From the NCBI GenBank assembly GCA_003152015.1, contig PLZF01000055.1, positions 1-64,000 on the forward strand: a stretch of 64,000 nucleotides of DNA, read 5' to 3'. The notes under the pieces were generated by a model. That model was not told where the DNA came from. It made no database searches and worked only from the letters and a program-made list of their open reading frames with translations. How positions within the stretch are numbered: the stretch's first letter is position 1; every line of letters begins with the position of its first letter. The stretch is from Acidimicrobiaceae bacterium (GTDB lineage: Bacteria; Actinomycetota; Acidimicrobiia; Acidimicrobiales; RAAP-2). Below, one piece after another: positions 38,887 through 48,769 of this stretch. A program made the translations under genes and the position numbers.

Positions 38887-40098
38887 TTAGGCTCGGGCAC
38901 CGACCGGTGCCGTGGGTGTAAAGGCCACCGGCATGGTCTCGTACCCGGACACGAAGTTGGCCTCTCGGCGGGGCGGCTCGGCGTCGGCGACCAGGGCCAG
39001 ATCGGGGAGCCGATCGAGGAGCCGGTCGAACATCACATGAAGCTCCATCCGGGCCAGCCGGTTCCCCAGGCAGAAGTGGGCTCCGAAGCCGAATGCCACA
39101 TGGTCGTTGGGACTCCGGGTGATGTCGAACTGGTCAGGATTGTCGAATACCCGCTCGTCGCGGTTGGCCGACGGATAGAGGAGCAGGAGCTTTTGGCCTT
39201 CACTCAGGGTCTCGCCGTGTAACTCCACATCTTTGGTCATCGTCCTGGCCATGTTTTTGATGGGGGTCACCCACCGCAACATCTCCTCCACCGCCGTGGT
39301 CATCAGGGACCGGTCGGCCCGCAGCGCCTCCATCTGGTCGGGATGGCGCAGCAGCTCGTACATGCCACCGCTGATCACGTGGCGGGTCGTCTCGTCGCCA
39401 CCGATGAGGATGAGCAGCGACTCGTAGACCAGTGACTGGTCGTCGAGCCGATCGCCGTCGATCTCAGCGTGCACCAGCGTCCCGATCAGGTCATCCGAAC
39501 TACCGTCCTTCCGTCGCTGCTCCATCACTGCTGTCACATAGCTGGCGTATTCAATGGCGGCGGCCGCGGCGTTGTCCATGAGTCCGGGGTCGGGCGAGCC
39601 CAGGGCCTTCAACATGTCGTCGGACCACCGCAGCAGGTCATCGCGATCTTCGGGGGCCACGCCCAGCCTGTCCCCGATCACCACCATCGGCAGCGGGGCG
39701 GCAATATCGCGAACGAAGTCGGCAGATCCGGTCTCGCACACCCGGTCGATGATGTCGTCGCACACCGCCCGGATACCCGGCTCGCTCTCGCGTATCCGCC
39801 TGGGGGTAAAGCCTTCGCTCACCAGACGCCGCCGCCGCACGTGTTCGGGGGCGTCGGTATCGATCATCATGGGCAACGCTCCCGAGTCGGGGCGAATACC
39901 ACCGGCGTTGGAGTACGTGTCGGGATCCTTGGAGATCTCTTTGACGTCGGCGTAGCGGGTGATGCCCCACACGCCCGCCTCCTCGTCGAAGTACGCCGGG
40001 GCGTTGTCCCGCATCCACGCAAAGGCCGGAAACGGATCACCGCCGTAGAACGCACCGTCGGTCAGCCCGATGTACAGGTCGTTCGGGTGAGTGGTCAT
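38887..40098 (-). CDS. Cytochrome P450
   Basis: GGDETTRHVISGGM I-helix, heme loop VAFGFGAHFCLGNRLARME. Confidence 0.94.
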   Translation of the reverse strand: MTTHPNDLYIGLTDGAFYGGDPFPAFAWMRDNAPAYFDEEAGVWGITRYADVKEISKDPDTYSNAGGIRPDSGALPMMIDTDAPEHVRRRRLVSEGFTPRRIRESEPGIRAVCDDIIDRVCETGSADFVRDIAAPLPMVVIGDRLGVAPEDRDDLLRWSDDMLKALGSPDPGLMDNAAAAAIEYASYVTAVMEQRRKDGSSDDLIGTLVHAEIDGDRLDDQSLVYESLLILIGGDETTRHVISGGMYELLRHPDQMEALRADRSLMTTAVEEMLRWVTPIKNMARTMTKDVELHGETLSEGQKLLLLYPSANRDERVFDNPDQFDITRSPNDHVAFGFGAHFCLGNRLARMELHVMFDRLLDRLPDLALVADAEPPRREANFVSGYETMPVAFTPTAPVGARA

Positions 40099-40216
40099 GG
40101 TCTTCGGTCTCTCCAACTTCAGTCGTAAGGTTGCCCACCCCACTGCGACACGACGGGTGGTGCGGTCTAGGAAAACATACGTTTGGACACTTGTCCAACC
40201 GCCGCGGGCACGCAGT

Positions 40217-41509
40217 TCAGCTGCACCGTCCTGCCGGGGTGGGGGTCGTTTGGCGCGGGCAGAAGGTCATCGGGACATGCCAGACGCCTGCGTGTTTGTT
40301 GGTACGGACCCGCTCCACCGGGCCGGCCAGGGTGAAACCCTCCAGCCGATCGAGCAGTTCATCGAGGATGCACCGGATCTCCATCCGGGCCAGATTGGCC
40401 CCCAGGCAGAAGTGGGTGCGATAGCCGAAGGTGAGATGCGGGTTCGGGTCCCGCCGGATATCAAAACGGAACGGGTCCTCGAAGACCGACCCGTCGCGAT
40501 TGGCCGACGGCCACCACAACGTCACTTTGTCGCCCTGGCGAATCACGTGCCCGTCGAGCTCCGTGTCCCGGGTGGCCGTACGTCGGTTGTACAGGGTGGC
40601 GCTCGTCCACCGCAGGATCTCCTCCACCGCTCCCGCCATCAACGATCGATCGTCGCGGAGGGCACAGAGCTGCTCGGAGTGGTCGATGAGGGCCACCATG
40701 CCCAGGGCTATCGAGTTCCGGGTCGTTTCACTCCCGGCCACCACCAACAGATTGAAGAACATCACCAATTCGAGATCGGTGAGCGGTTCCAAATGGCCGT
40801 CATCACCATCGATGGTGGCGCCCACCACCGCGCTGATGATGTCCTGGCCCGGGCATACCTTCTTCTCCTCGATGAATCGGTTCCCGTACTCCGTCATCGA
40901 TGCGGCGGCACGGCTCACTGCGTCGTTGCTCTCGCCCAGCTCCCTCCCCTCGTAGTCGAGAGTGGTATTCGACCAGGCCATCAGGTTGGCCCGGTCGGAG
41001 TCGGGAATCCCCATCAGTGCCGCCACCGCCTGCAGCGGTAGTTCGACCGCAACTTCGGTCAGGAAGTCACACGATCCCCGCTGGGCGATCCCATCCACGA
41101 TGGCCCGTGACCGGGAGCGGATCTCTGCTTCCATCAGCGCCAGCGCCCGGGGGGTGAATGACGGGGTGACCAGCCGGCGGATCCGGTGATGGCGCGGGTC
41201 GTCCATCATGTTGAGAAGAACCCCCGAGGCGAACCCGTAGGGGAGGTCCTCGATGATGGTGCCTCCCCCGCTGGCGCCGGGCGCCCGCTCGGAGGAGAAG
41301 AGCTCGGCGTCGGATACCGCCGCCATGATCATCTCGTAGAAGCTGAGCACCCAAAATCCGACCCCGCCGGGAGTGTGGGCCGTCGGGCGGTGCCACCACA
41401 CCGGTGCCTCGGCCCGCAACCGGGTGAACACGTCGTCGGGAAATCCGCCGGCGAAGGCATCGAGATCAGTGAGGTCGACGTCTTTCAGATCAGTCGTTCC
41501 CGATGTCAC
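40217..41509 (-). CDS. Cytochrome P450
   Basis: VVAGSETTRNSIALGM I-helix, heme loop LTFGYRTHFCLGANLARMEIR. Confidence 0.94.
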   Translation of the reverse strand: MTSGTTDLKDVDLTDLDAFAGGFPDDVFTRLRAEAPVWWHRPTAHTPGGVGFWVLSFYEMIMAAVSDAELFSSERAPGASGGGTIIEDLPYGFASGVLLNMMDDPRHHRIRRLVTPSFTPRALALMEAEIRSRSRAIVDGIAQRGSCDFLTEVAVELPLQAVAALMGIPDSDRANLMAWSNTTLDYEGRELGESNDAVSRAAASMTEYGNRFIEEKKVCPGQDIISAVVGATIDGDDGHLEPLTDLELVMFFNLLVVAGSETTRNSIALGMVALIDHSEQLCALRDDRSLMAGAVEEILRWTSATLYNRRTATRDTELDGHVIRQGDKVTLWWPSANRDGSVFEDPFRFDIRRDPNPHLTFGYRTHFCLGANLARMEIRCILDELLDRLEGFTLAGPVERVRTNKHAGVWHVPMTFCPRQTTPTPAGRCS

Positions 41510-41561
41510 GGTCTTCCCCCTTTCACCGGGCGGCGGTAACGGTCGGCGGCTGCCGATCCGG

Positions 41562-42920
41562 TCACGGGTGGGTCATCGACTCCGGTCGTACCGCTTGGTC
41601 GAACTGTTCTCCGGTCAGGAACCCGAGGCCCACGGTGGCTTCCCTGAGCGTGATTCCCTGCTTGTGCGCGTGTTTGGCCACGGTGGCCGCATTGTCATAG
41701 CCGATCAGCGGGTTGAGGGCGGTGACCAACATCAACGAATTATCGAGGTGCTGACGGATCCGGTCTTCATTGGGCTCGAGCCCGTCGACACAGAACTCGG
41801 TGAACGATCCACATGCCCCGGTCAGCAGGGTGATCGAGTGCAACACGTTGTAGATGATCACCGGCTTGCACACATTGAGTTCGAGATTCCCCCGTGAACC
41901 GGCCACCGCCACCGCGGTGTCGTTGCCGATGACCTGGATGCACACCATGATCATCGCCTCGCACTGGGTCGGATTCACCTTTCCCGGCATGATCGACGAG
42001 CCGGGCTCATTCTCGGGGAGTTGCAGCTCACCCAGCCCACACCGGGGGCCGGACCCGAGCCACCGGAGGTCATCGGCAATTTTGATCAGTGACCCGGCCA
42101 ACGTGCGCAGGGCGCCACTGATCGCCACCAAGGCGTCGTGGGCGGCCAGCGCGGCGAACTTATTGGGGGCGGTGACGAAGGGGAGACTGGTGATCTCCGC
42201 CACCGCGGCTGCCACCCGGCCACCGAACTCGGGGTGGGTGTTGAGACCGGTACCCACCGCGGTACCGCCGGCGGCCAACTCGTAGAGGTCCACTATCGAA
42301 AATTCGACCCTCTTGAGGTCGGCGTCGAGCTGGGCCACGTACCCCGAGAACTCCTGACCCAGGGTCAGAGGGACGGCGTCCATCAAGTGGGTCCGACCGA
42401 TTTTGGTGATACCGGCGAAGGCCTGGGACTTGTCGGCCAGAGAGTCGCGTAAGTGGCGCACGGCGGGAATGAGCCGGTGGGTCAGCTCTTCGACGGCGGC
42501 GATGTGCATGCCGGTGGGAAACGTGTCGTTGGAGGACTGGGACATATTCACATCGTCATTGGGGTGGATGGGTGTCTTGGATCCCATCACTCCTCCGGCC
42601 ATTTCGATGGCCCGGTTGGAGATCACCTCGTTGGCATTCATATTCGTCTGGGTGCCACTCCCCGTCTGCCAGATCTTCAACGGGAAGTGGTCGTTGAGTG
42701 CACCCGAGGACACCTCGCGGGCCGCGGCGATAATCAGCTCCGCCTTTTCAGGGGCCAGCTTGCCCAGATCCGCGTTGACCTGGGCCGAGGCCTCTTTCAG
42801 AATGCCAAAGGCGCGAATCAGCGACGGTGGCATCACGTCGATGCCGATCGGGAAGTGGTGGAGGGACCGGGCGGTCTGGGCCCCGTAGTACCGGTCAACC
42901 GGTACCTCCATGGCACCCAT
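41562..42920 (-). CDS. fumC: Class II fumarate hydratase (start may lie upstream, see findings)
   Basis: [48 protein letters not shown]. Confidence 0.94.
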   Translation of the reverse strand: MGAMEVPVDRYYGAQTARSLHHFPIGIDVMPPSLIRAFGILKEASAQVNADLGKLAPEKAELIIAAAREVSSGALNDHFPLKIWQTGSGTQTNMNANEVISNRAIEMAGGVMGSKTPIHPNDDVNMSQSSNDTFPTGMHIAAVEELTHRLIPAVRHLRDSLADKSQAFAGITKIGRTHLMDAVPLTLGQEFSGYVAQLDADLKRVEFSIVDLYELAAGGTAVGTGLNTHPEFGGRVAAAVAEITSLPFVTAPNKFAALAAHDALVAISGALRTLAGSLIKIADDLRWLGSGPRCGLGELQLPENEPGSSIMPGKVNPTQCEAMIMVCIQVIGNDTAVAVAGSRGNLELNVCKPVIIYNVLHSITLLTGACGSFTEFCVDGLEPNEDRIRQHLDNSLMLVTALNPLIGYDNAATVAKHAHKQGITLREATVGLGFLTGEQFDQAVRPESMTHP

Positions 42921-43055
42921 GCTGTCGGTCTCCGTACGGGTTGGATTGGTAGTGATAGCCAGCTCCTCTCGGTGTCGAGTCCTGCGAGAATTCCCCCAAC
43001 GATTCCGGGCGTTGACCCTACCTCCTGCCGTGGTTGGCGACGGGCAAGCAGGTGG

Positions 43056-43520
43056 TCAGCCGTCCAGATCACGGCACGATGGGCACAGCCCCACCAGGTC
43101 GAAGTTGTGCTCGGTGACCTCGTAGCCGTGCTCATCGGCCACCACCCGGGCGGCCTCCGCCATGGCCCGCTCGAGTCGGGGAGACGGAGCCACGTCCTCG
43201 ACCTTTCCGCAGCGCCCGCAGGCCAGGTGGTGATGGTGCCCGGCCAACTCCTCGGCCAGTTCGAAACGGGCATGGTCATCGGTCCCCGTCACCCTTCGGA
43301 GAACCCCGGCGTCGATGAGAGCGGTGACGTTTCGATAGGCGCTGCTTTGCGGCAGTTGGTCGGTACGGGTCAAGATTTCGGGAATTGAAAGCGGTCGTCC
43401 CGCTATGGCCAGTGTCCCCACCAGAGCCTGGCGCAGCGGCGTATAGCGCTGTTCTAATCCCGCCAGCCGCAAGGCAACCAGATCGTGAACAGACGGGCTG
43501 ATGATCACTGGCTCTGACAC
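43056..43520 (-). CDS. zur: Fur family regulator (likely Zur)
   Basis: RYTPLRQALVGTLAIAGRPLSIPEILTRTDQLPQSSAYRNVTALIDAGVLRRV; HHHHLACGRCGKVEDV; CPSCRDLDG; last gene of the metal ABC operon. Confidence 0.85.
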   Translation of the reverse strand: MSEPVIISPSVHDLVALRLAGLEQRYTPLRQALVGTLAIAGRPLSIPEILTRTDQLPQSSAYRNVTALIDAGVLRRVTGTDDHARFELAEELAGHHHHLACGRCGKVEDVAPSPRLERAMAEAARVVADEHGYEVTEHNFDLVGLCPSCRDLDG

Positions 43521-44461
43521 TACGACGCCTCGCTGTGTGAGATGGCCAGATTGCCGCGGTTGCCGGAGCCTCGGCGGCCGACCCCGCCGCGAGCGACCAC
43601 CCGGTGTCTTCCCGCGGTGCCCAGAAACGAGAGGAGGTAACAAGCGGTGGCCACCGACAGGATCCCGAAGCTGGGCGGAATCCGCGGGAAGGCGTAGGCC
43701 AGGGTTAGACCCACCCAGACCGAGACCACCGCGATGGCTGCCGACAGCCACAGAGCGGCAAACGGCCGCGGTGTCAACCGCTGCGCCGCTCCCGCCGGTG
43801 CCGCCAGCAACCCGAGCAACAACAGGGCGCCGACCGCCTGGGTGGCTTCGCCGGCCGTGATGCCTACCAGCACCAAAAAGCCGTAGCCGAGCCAGCGGAC
43901 AGGGACGCCCCGGGCCGAGGCCACCGCCTCGTCAAGGCTGGCGAACAACAGGGGACGGCCGATGATGATCACCGCCAGAACCACCACCAGGGCCACCACC
44001 GCGTCGGTGACGGCCTGGCCGGAGGACAGGCCGAAGATCGAGCCGAACAACACGTTGACGCCGGCGTTTCCGGTGAATCCCCCGCTGCCACTCCGGGAGG
44101 TGGTGTAGATGGAGAGGAACAGCGCACCAAGGCCGAGGATCCAGGCGAAGACGCTGCCGATCACCGTGTCATCGGCGTTGGCCCGTCGCCCGAGGATTGC
44201 CATGAGGAGGGCGAACCCGATGCACGCCCCGTAGAGCCCGACCCGGAGATCGAGGCCAAAGGCCAGAGCGGCCAGGGAGCCGGTGAAGGCGACGTGGGAC
44301 AGCGCGTCCCCGGTGAACACCTGACTGCGCAAGACCACGAAGTAGCCGATCAGACCCGAGGCCAACCCGATGCAGGTGCCGGCGATAAACGCGTAGCGGA
44401 GGAACGGATGGTCGAGCATGTGCAGTCCACCGATAAACGGATTGGCGACCAGGACCGTCAT
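43520..44461 (-). CDS. Metal ABC transporter permease
   Basis: LASGLIGYFVVLRSQVFTGDALSHVAFTGSLAALAFG; multi-TM ABC-3 family. Confidence 0.9.
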   Translation of the reverse strand: MTVLVANPFIGGLHMLDHPFLRYAFIAGTCIGLASGLIGYFVVLRSQVFTGDALSHVAFTGSLAALAFGLDLRVGLYGACIGFALLMAILGRRANADDTVIGSVFAWILGLGALFLSIYTTSRSGSGGFTGNAGVNVLFGSIFGLSSGQAVTDAVVALVVVLAVIIIGRPLLFASLDEAVASARGVPVRWLGYGFLVLVGITAGEATQAVGALLLLGLLAAPAGAAQRLTPRPFAALWLSAAIAVVSVWVGLTLAYAFPRIPPSFGILSVATACYLLSFLGTAGRHRVVARGGVGRRGSGNRGNLAISHSEAS

Positions 44462-45372
44462 CCGTCCACCGCCCCCAGGGGCGTCATGTTGGCGGATGCC
44501 CGGCTCCCGGTCCACCCGCCGATGGCCCGGCCGGCTGCCGCCAGGGCGTAGGCAGCGAACCCGAAGCTCGTGACATAGAAACCCACCGGGTAGATGGAGA
44601 AATAGGCCGCCCCCAGGGCCAGCCAGGTCACCGCCAGCGCCAGGGTGATGGTGAGAAGGAAACTCCACCCGGGACGGACCGTCACTTGTTGAGCGGCCGC
44701 CGCCGGCATCACCAGGAGGGCAAACACCAGGAGCGCTCCGGTGATCTGGCTCACCTCCGCGGCCGTACACCCCAGCAGTACCAGATAGAGGGTGGAGAGC
44801 AGACGGACCGGAACCCGGCGAGCCGAGGCCACGTCGGGATCGACACTGGCAAAGAACAGGGGGCGGGCCATGGCCACCAGCGCCACCAGTACCGCGGCAC
44901 CGACAATCAGGAGGGTGACGACCTGATCGTCGGATATGCCGAGGAAGGTACCAAAGAGCAGACCGGTCACGCTGTCGAGAATGCCGCTGTACAGACTCAC
45001 GAAGAGCACGCCACAAGCCAGGGCGAAGGCCTGGACAGTGCCGATCACCGCCGCCTCCCCGCTGGTGCCACCTCCGGTCCTCGATGGCGGCACCATGGCG
45101 ATCACCAGGGCGGCGGCGATGCTGGCGGCGAAGTAGCCCACGGTGACACTGATCCCCAACCAGATGGCCCCGGCCGCCCCCGGAAAGGAAACCACCGCCA
45201 GGGTATGGCCCACGAAGCTGCTGCGGCGCAGCACCATAAACCATCCCACCGCCCCTGCCACGATCGCCACCACTGTCCCGGCCCGGAAGGCGTTGACCAT
45301 GAAATGGAAGCCGAAGAGTTGGTGGAGGTCACCGGGGATGTTCCAGGTGAGCCGGCTGACACTCTGGGTCAT
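44458..45372 (-). CDS. Metal ABC transporter permease
   Basis: VGWFMVLRRSSFVGHTLAVVSFPGAAGAIWLG; multi-TM ABC-3 family. Confidence 0.9.
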   Translation of the reverse strand: MTQSVSRLTWNIPGDLHQLFGFHFMVNAFRAGTVVAIVAGAVGWFMVLRRSSFVGHTLAVVSFPGAAGAIWLGISVTVGYFAASIAAALVIAMVPPSRTGGGTSGEAAVIGTVQAFALACGVLFVSLYSGILDSVTGLLFGTFLGISDDQVVTLLIVGAAVLVALVAMARPLFFASVDPDVASARRVPVRLLSTLYLVLLGCTAAEVSQITGALLVFALLVMPAAAAQQVTVRPGWSFLLTITLALAVTWLALGAAYFSIYPVGFYVTSFGFAAYALAAAGRAIGGWTGSRASANMTPLGAVDG

Positions 45373-46319
45373 CGGGCCGTCCCCGGATCGTGGCCGGAGT
45401 GGCCGGAGTGGCCGGAGTGGCCGGGGTGGCCGGCGTGGCGGTCGGTGTGGTGGGCAGGCGCTTCGGGCTCACCCACCACCACCAAGCGACCGTCGGAGGC
45501 GGACAACACTTCGATCGGTGTCCCGTAGAGGGACGTCAAGGTGGCCGAGGTGATCACTTCGGCGGGCGTTCCCGAAACCGCCCGTCCCCGGGCCAGGTAG
45601 ACCACCCGGTCGAGATACGAGAGGATCGGGTTGGCATCGTGGGCCACGATCATCACGGTGACCCCGCGTTCTCGACAAAGACGGGAGATCAGTGCAGCCA
45701 CCGACGACTGGTTCGGAAGATCCAGACTGTCGAGCGGCTCGTCGAGGAGCAGCAGTTGGGGTCGACCCACCAGGGCCTGGGCGATGAGAAGGCGCTGCTG
45801 CTCCCCTCCTGACACCTCTCCGATGGGACGAGATGCATAGGCGGTGGCACCCACCAGTTCGATGACCTCATCGACCAGATGGCGTTGCTCCCTCCGGTTA
45901 CGGAACAAGCGGTGACCTCCGGGAATCGGAACACCCCAACGGTCACCGTCACTGCCCAGCCGGACGATGTCGATCCCCCTCACTCTCAGCCCGGGGTCGA
46001 AGTTCCGGCGTTGCGGTAGGTACCCGATGTCCCTACCCGCCTCCCCCGGTGGGCGTCCGAGCACTACCGCCCGTCCCGCCGCCAGGGGGAAGACGCCGAG
46101 GAGCGCCTTGACCAGGGTCGATTTACCCGCGCCATTGGGGCCGAGGATGGCCACGAACTCCCCTGGCGCCACCTCGAGCGTCGCCTCGGACCAGATCATC
46201 CGTCCGCCGAGCCGGACGGCGGCATCCATCATCTGCACTGCCGGTGCACTGCCTCGCGAACGGGTCGGCTCGGGAGACACAGGGGTATCGGGAGTCTGGT
46301 TGGTGGCGGATTCGGTCAT
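45369..46319 (-). CDS. Metal ABC transporter ATP-binding protein with His-rich C-terminal tail
   Basis: GPNGAGKSTLVKALLG Walker A, VSGGEQQRLLIAQALVGRPQLLLLDEPLDSLD; tail HAGHPGHSGHSGHSGHDPG. Confidence 0.93.
   Translation of the reverse strand: MTESATNQTPDTPVSPEPTRSRGSAPAVQMMDAAVRLGGRMIWSEATLEVAPGEFVAILGPNGAGKSTLVKALLGVFPLAAGRAVVLGRPPGEAGRDIGYLPQRRNFDPGLRVRGIDIVRLGSDGDRWGVPIPGGHRLFRNRREQRHLVDEVIELVGATAYASRPIGEVSGGEQQRLLIAQALVGRPQLLLLDEPLDSLDLPNQSSVAALISRLCRERGVTVMIVAHDANPILSYLDRVVYLARGRAVSGTPAEVITSATLTSLYGTPIEVLSASDGRLVVVGEPEAPAHHTDRHAGHPGHSGHSGHSGHDPGTAR
45391..45440. repeat. 9-bp tandem repeat (tggccggag) inside the ABC ATPase gene
   Basis: tggccggag x3 then tggccgggg, tggccggcg; encodes G-H-S/P repeats on the minus strand. 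Confidence 0.85.
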
Positions 46320-46326
46320 CGGTCCT

Positions 46327-47298
46327 CTATGCCATCGCCTGGGCCAATGCCGCCCGGATGCCGAGCAACTGCTCGGTCTGCCAGGCCTGGAAGCTGGCGC
46401 CGGCGGGCTGGAGGGTTTCGGTGATCGTGGTGTAGGGAATGTGGGCCGCCTTCACTTCGCGGAGCTGCACCTGAATATCGGGCGTGACGTTCTGACTGTT
46501 GTACACGTAGATCTTGATCAGGTGTTGTTTGATCTGCGCATCGACCGTCTCCTTGTCGGCGGCCGACACGTCGGTACCTTGGCTGATGTCTTTCAGGAAT
46601 GCATTCGGCGTGATCAGGTCGAGACCCAATGCTGGCGCCAACATGGAGAAGATCGACTCCGACGCGCCCACCGGTGTACCCCGGTAGGCCGATGCGATTG
46701 AGGCAATCAGCGCGTGGTACTGCTCCAGCCCCGTCGCCACGAAGGCGGTCCGCTGCCCGGCGAAATAGGCGCTATCGGTGGGATCGAGCTTCTGGTACTC
46801 GGTGGCGAGCTGATTGATTACCACCTGTACGTCTGTCGGGTTGTACCACCGGTGAGGATTCCCCCCGTCGGCGATGCCGAGCAGATTGCCGACGTCGAGG
46901 ACGGCGACAGTCCCGCCATCCGCCTTCACGAGCTTGGGAGCCCAGGGGTCGTACCCAATCCCATTTTCGACCACCAACTGGGACTCCGCCACGGACCGGG
47001 CATCGGCGGCCGTCGGCTCATACCCGTGCGGATCGGTATTTGGATTGGTAATGATACTTACCACGTGTACATGTTCTCCGCCGATCTGGGCGGCGATACT
47101 GCCCCAGACATCCTCAGCGGCCACCACCTCGATCACGTGGGTTCTGGCTGGCCCGGAGGCGCTGCCTCTGCCGGAATCCGTAGCCGGCGTAGCGCATGAA
47201 CCCAGCAAACCGCAGGCCACCACCAGGATGGCCGCTGCCGTTCCCACTCGAGGAAGGCGGGTGATCTGGGGCCCTGCGACAGTTGGGAACGGGTTCAT
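46327..47298 (-). CDS. znuA: Metal ABC transporter substrate-binding protein (ZnuA-like)
   Basis: Lipoprotein signal LGSCATPA; VVAAEDVWGSIAAQIGGEHVHVVSIITNPNTDPHGYEPT. Confidence 0.88.
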   Translation of the reverse strand: MNPFPTVAGPQITRLPRVGTAAAILVVACGLLGSCATPATDSGRGSASGPARTHVIEVVAAEDVWGSIAAQIGGEHVHVVSIITNPNTDPHGYEPTAADARSVAESQLVVENGIGYDPWAPKLVKADGGTVAVLDVGNLLGIADGGNPHRWYNPTDVQVVINQLATEYQKLDPTDSAYFAGQRTAFVATGLEQYHALIASIASAYRGTPVGASESIFSMLAPALGLDLITPNAFLKDISQGTDVSAADKETVDAQIKQHLIKIYVYNSQNVTPDIQVQLREVKAAHIPYTTITETLQPAGASFQAWQTEQLLGIRAALAQAMA

Positions 47299-47340
47299 CG
47301 GCGGAGGTCTTTCGTGAGCTGATCGCCTACCATGTTATCC

Positions 47341-47358
47341 AAGAATGATTCCTATTCC
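47341..47358. promoter_or_regulatory. Candidate Zur box upstream of the metal ABC operon
   Basis: aagaatgattcctattcc with GAATgATTC core, about 43 bp before the minus-strand start at 47298. Confidence 0.4.
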
Positions 47359-47387
47359 AAATTCCGCTTCCCCTCCGGGGCGCCTCG

Positions 47388-48260
47388 TCAGCCCCGGAGC
47401 GAGAGGCCCTGTTGCCAGGCGGAACGAGCCGCCACCACGTCTTCTGCCCGAGGTCCATCACCGTCTCCGGGCACCTCGAGGATGGCCGGCAACCCTTGGA
47501 GATCGGGATGACCCAACAGAGCGGCCAGGCCATCCGCCCCGATGGAACCGTCCCCGATGTTCTCGTGTCGGTCCTTGTTGGCACCGAACGGCACCTTGGA
47601 GTCGTTCAGGTGCAGACACAGCAGGCGATCGTGGCCCACGGTGGCTGCCACCAGGGACATCAGCGCGTCGGCTTCCTCGACGGTGGTGAAGGGAACCCCG
47701 GAAGCCCACAGGTGCTGGGTGTCGAGGCAGACCCCGAGACGCTCGTCGCCACCGGCGGCGTCGATGACCTGAGCCAGTTCCTCCAAGGAGCGCCCGACCG
47801 TGTCACCGGCCCCGGCGGCGTTCTCGAGCAGAATCGGGCAGGGTGCATCGACCACCTCTACGGAATCGAGAGCCTCGAGGAGCCCTTCGACCACCCCGGG
47901 CAAGGCGGTCTCGAATCCGCTCCCCCGGTGGCTGCCGATGTGGAGCACCAGGCCTTCAGCCCCCATCCCTTCGGCGGTGGCCAGGTTGGCCTGCAGACAC
48001 GCCCGTGATTTGTCAGCCAGCTCGGGGTCGGGAGTGGCCAGATTGATCAGATAGGTGGCATGGCAGAACGTCGATGACACCTCAGGGTGATCCCGTTGGG
48101 CGTCCCGGTAGGCCGCCAGCACCTCGGGGCCGTATTGGGATGGCTTCCACATCCGGGGGCTCTGGGTGAAGATCTGCACCACGTCGGCACCGATCTCGGC
48201 CCCGTGATCGAGGGCAGGGACAAGGCCCTTTCCCGCTCTGACATGAGCACCTATGCGCAT
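47388..48260 (-). CDS. nfo: Deoxyribonuclease IV (AP endonuclease Nfo)
   Basis: MRIGAHVRAGKGLVPAL...FTQSPRMWKPSQY...VLHIGSHRG...LLENAAGAG...LNDSKVPFGANKDRHENIGDG. Confidence 0.93.
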   Translation of the reverse strand: MRIGAHVRAGKGLVPALDHGAEIGADVVQIFTQSPRMWKPSQYGPEVLAAYRDAQRDHPEVSSTFCHATYLINLATPDPELADKSRACLQANLATAEGMGAEGLVLHIGSHRGSGFETALPGVVEGLLEALDSVEVVDAPCPILLENAAGAGDTVGRSLEELAQVIDAAGGDERLGVCLDTQHLWASGVPFTTVEEADALMSLVAATVGHDRLLCLHLNDSKVPFGANKDRHENIGDGSIGADGLAALLGHPDLQGLPAILEVPGDGDGPRAEDVVAARSAWQQGLSLRG

Positions 48261-48341
48261 GGCGCACCGTACCAGTGCGTACCAGTCGGACGGGTCGGCA
48301 GGCTCGTGCCCACGACCGCCGTACCAAGGAGAAACGCCACC

Positions 48342-48752
48342 ATGAGCACCCCGTTGACCCAGGCAGCCCGCACCCTGATCAACCGACCGGTGATCGCCAA
48401 TGTGGCGACGGTCGATCAGGAGAGCAATCCCCAGCTCACCCCGGTCTGGATCGATATCGACGGCGACGACCTGGTGTTCGATACGGCCAAGGGCCGGGCC
48501 AAGCAGTCCAATCTCGATCGCAACCCGTCGGTGGCCGTGTCGGTGGTCGATCCCGACGATCCCTACAACGTCGTGATCGTCCGCGGCACGGTGGAGGCCA
48601 CCGAGGATGGCGCCGACGCCCACATCGATGGGTTGGCCAAAAAATATGGATCTCGACACCTACCCGATGCGGCGACCCGGCGAGGTCAGGGTCGCCGCAT
48701 CTATCGGGTCCGGGCCGACCACGTGGTCATGCAGCCGGCCGACACCAAGTAG
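48342..48752 (+). CDS. PPOX class F420-dependent oxidoreductase
   Basis: ANVATVDQESNPQLTPVWIDIDGDDLVFDTAKGRAKQSNLDRNPSVAVSVVDPDDPY. Confidence 0.88.
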   Translation: MSTPLTQAARTLINRPVIANVATVDQESNPQLTPVWIDIDGDDLVFDTAKGRAKQSNLDRNPSVAVSVVDPDDPYNVVIVRGTVEATEDGADAHIDGLAKKYGSRHLPDAATRRGQGRRIYRVRADHVVMQPADTK

Positions 48753-48769
48753 GTCGCAGCGGCTCGGCT

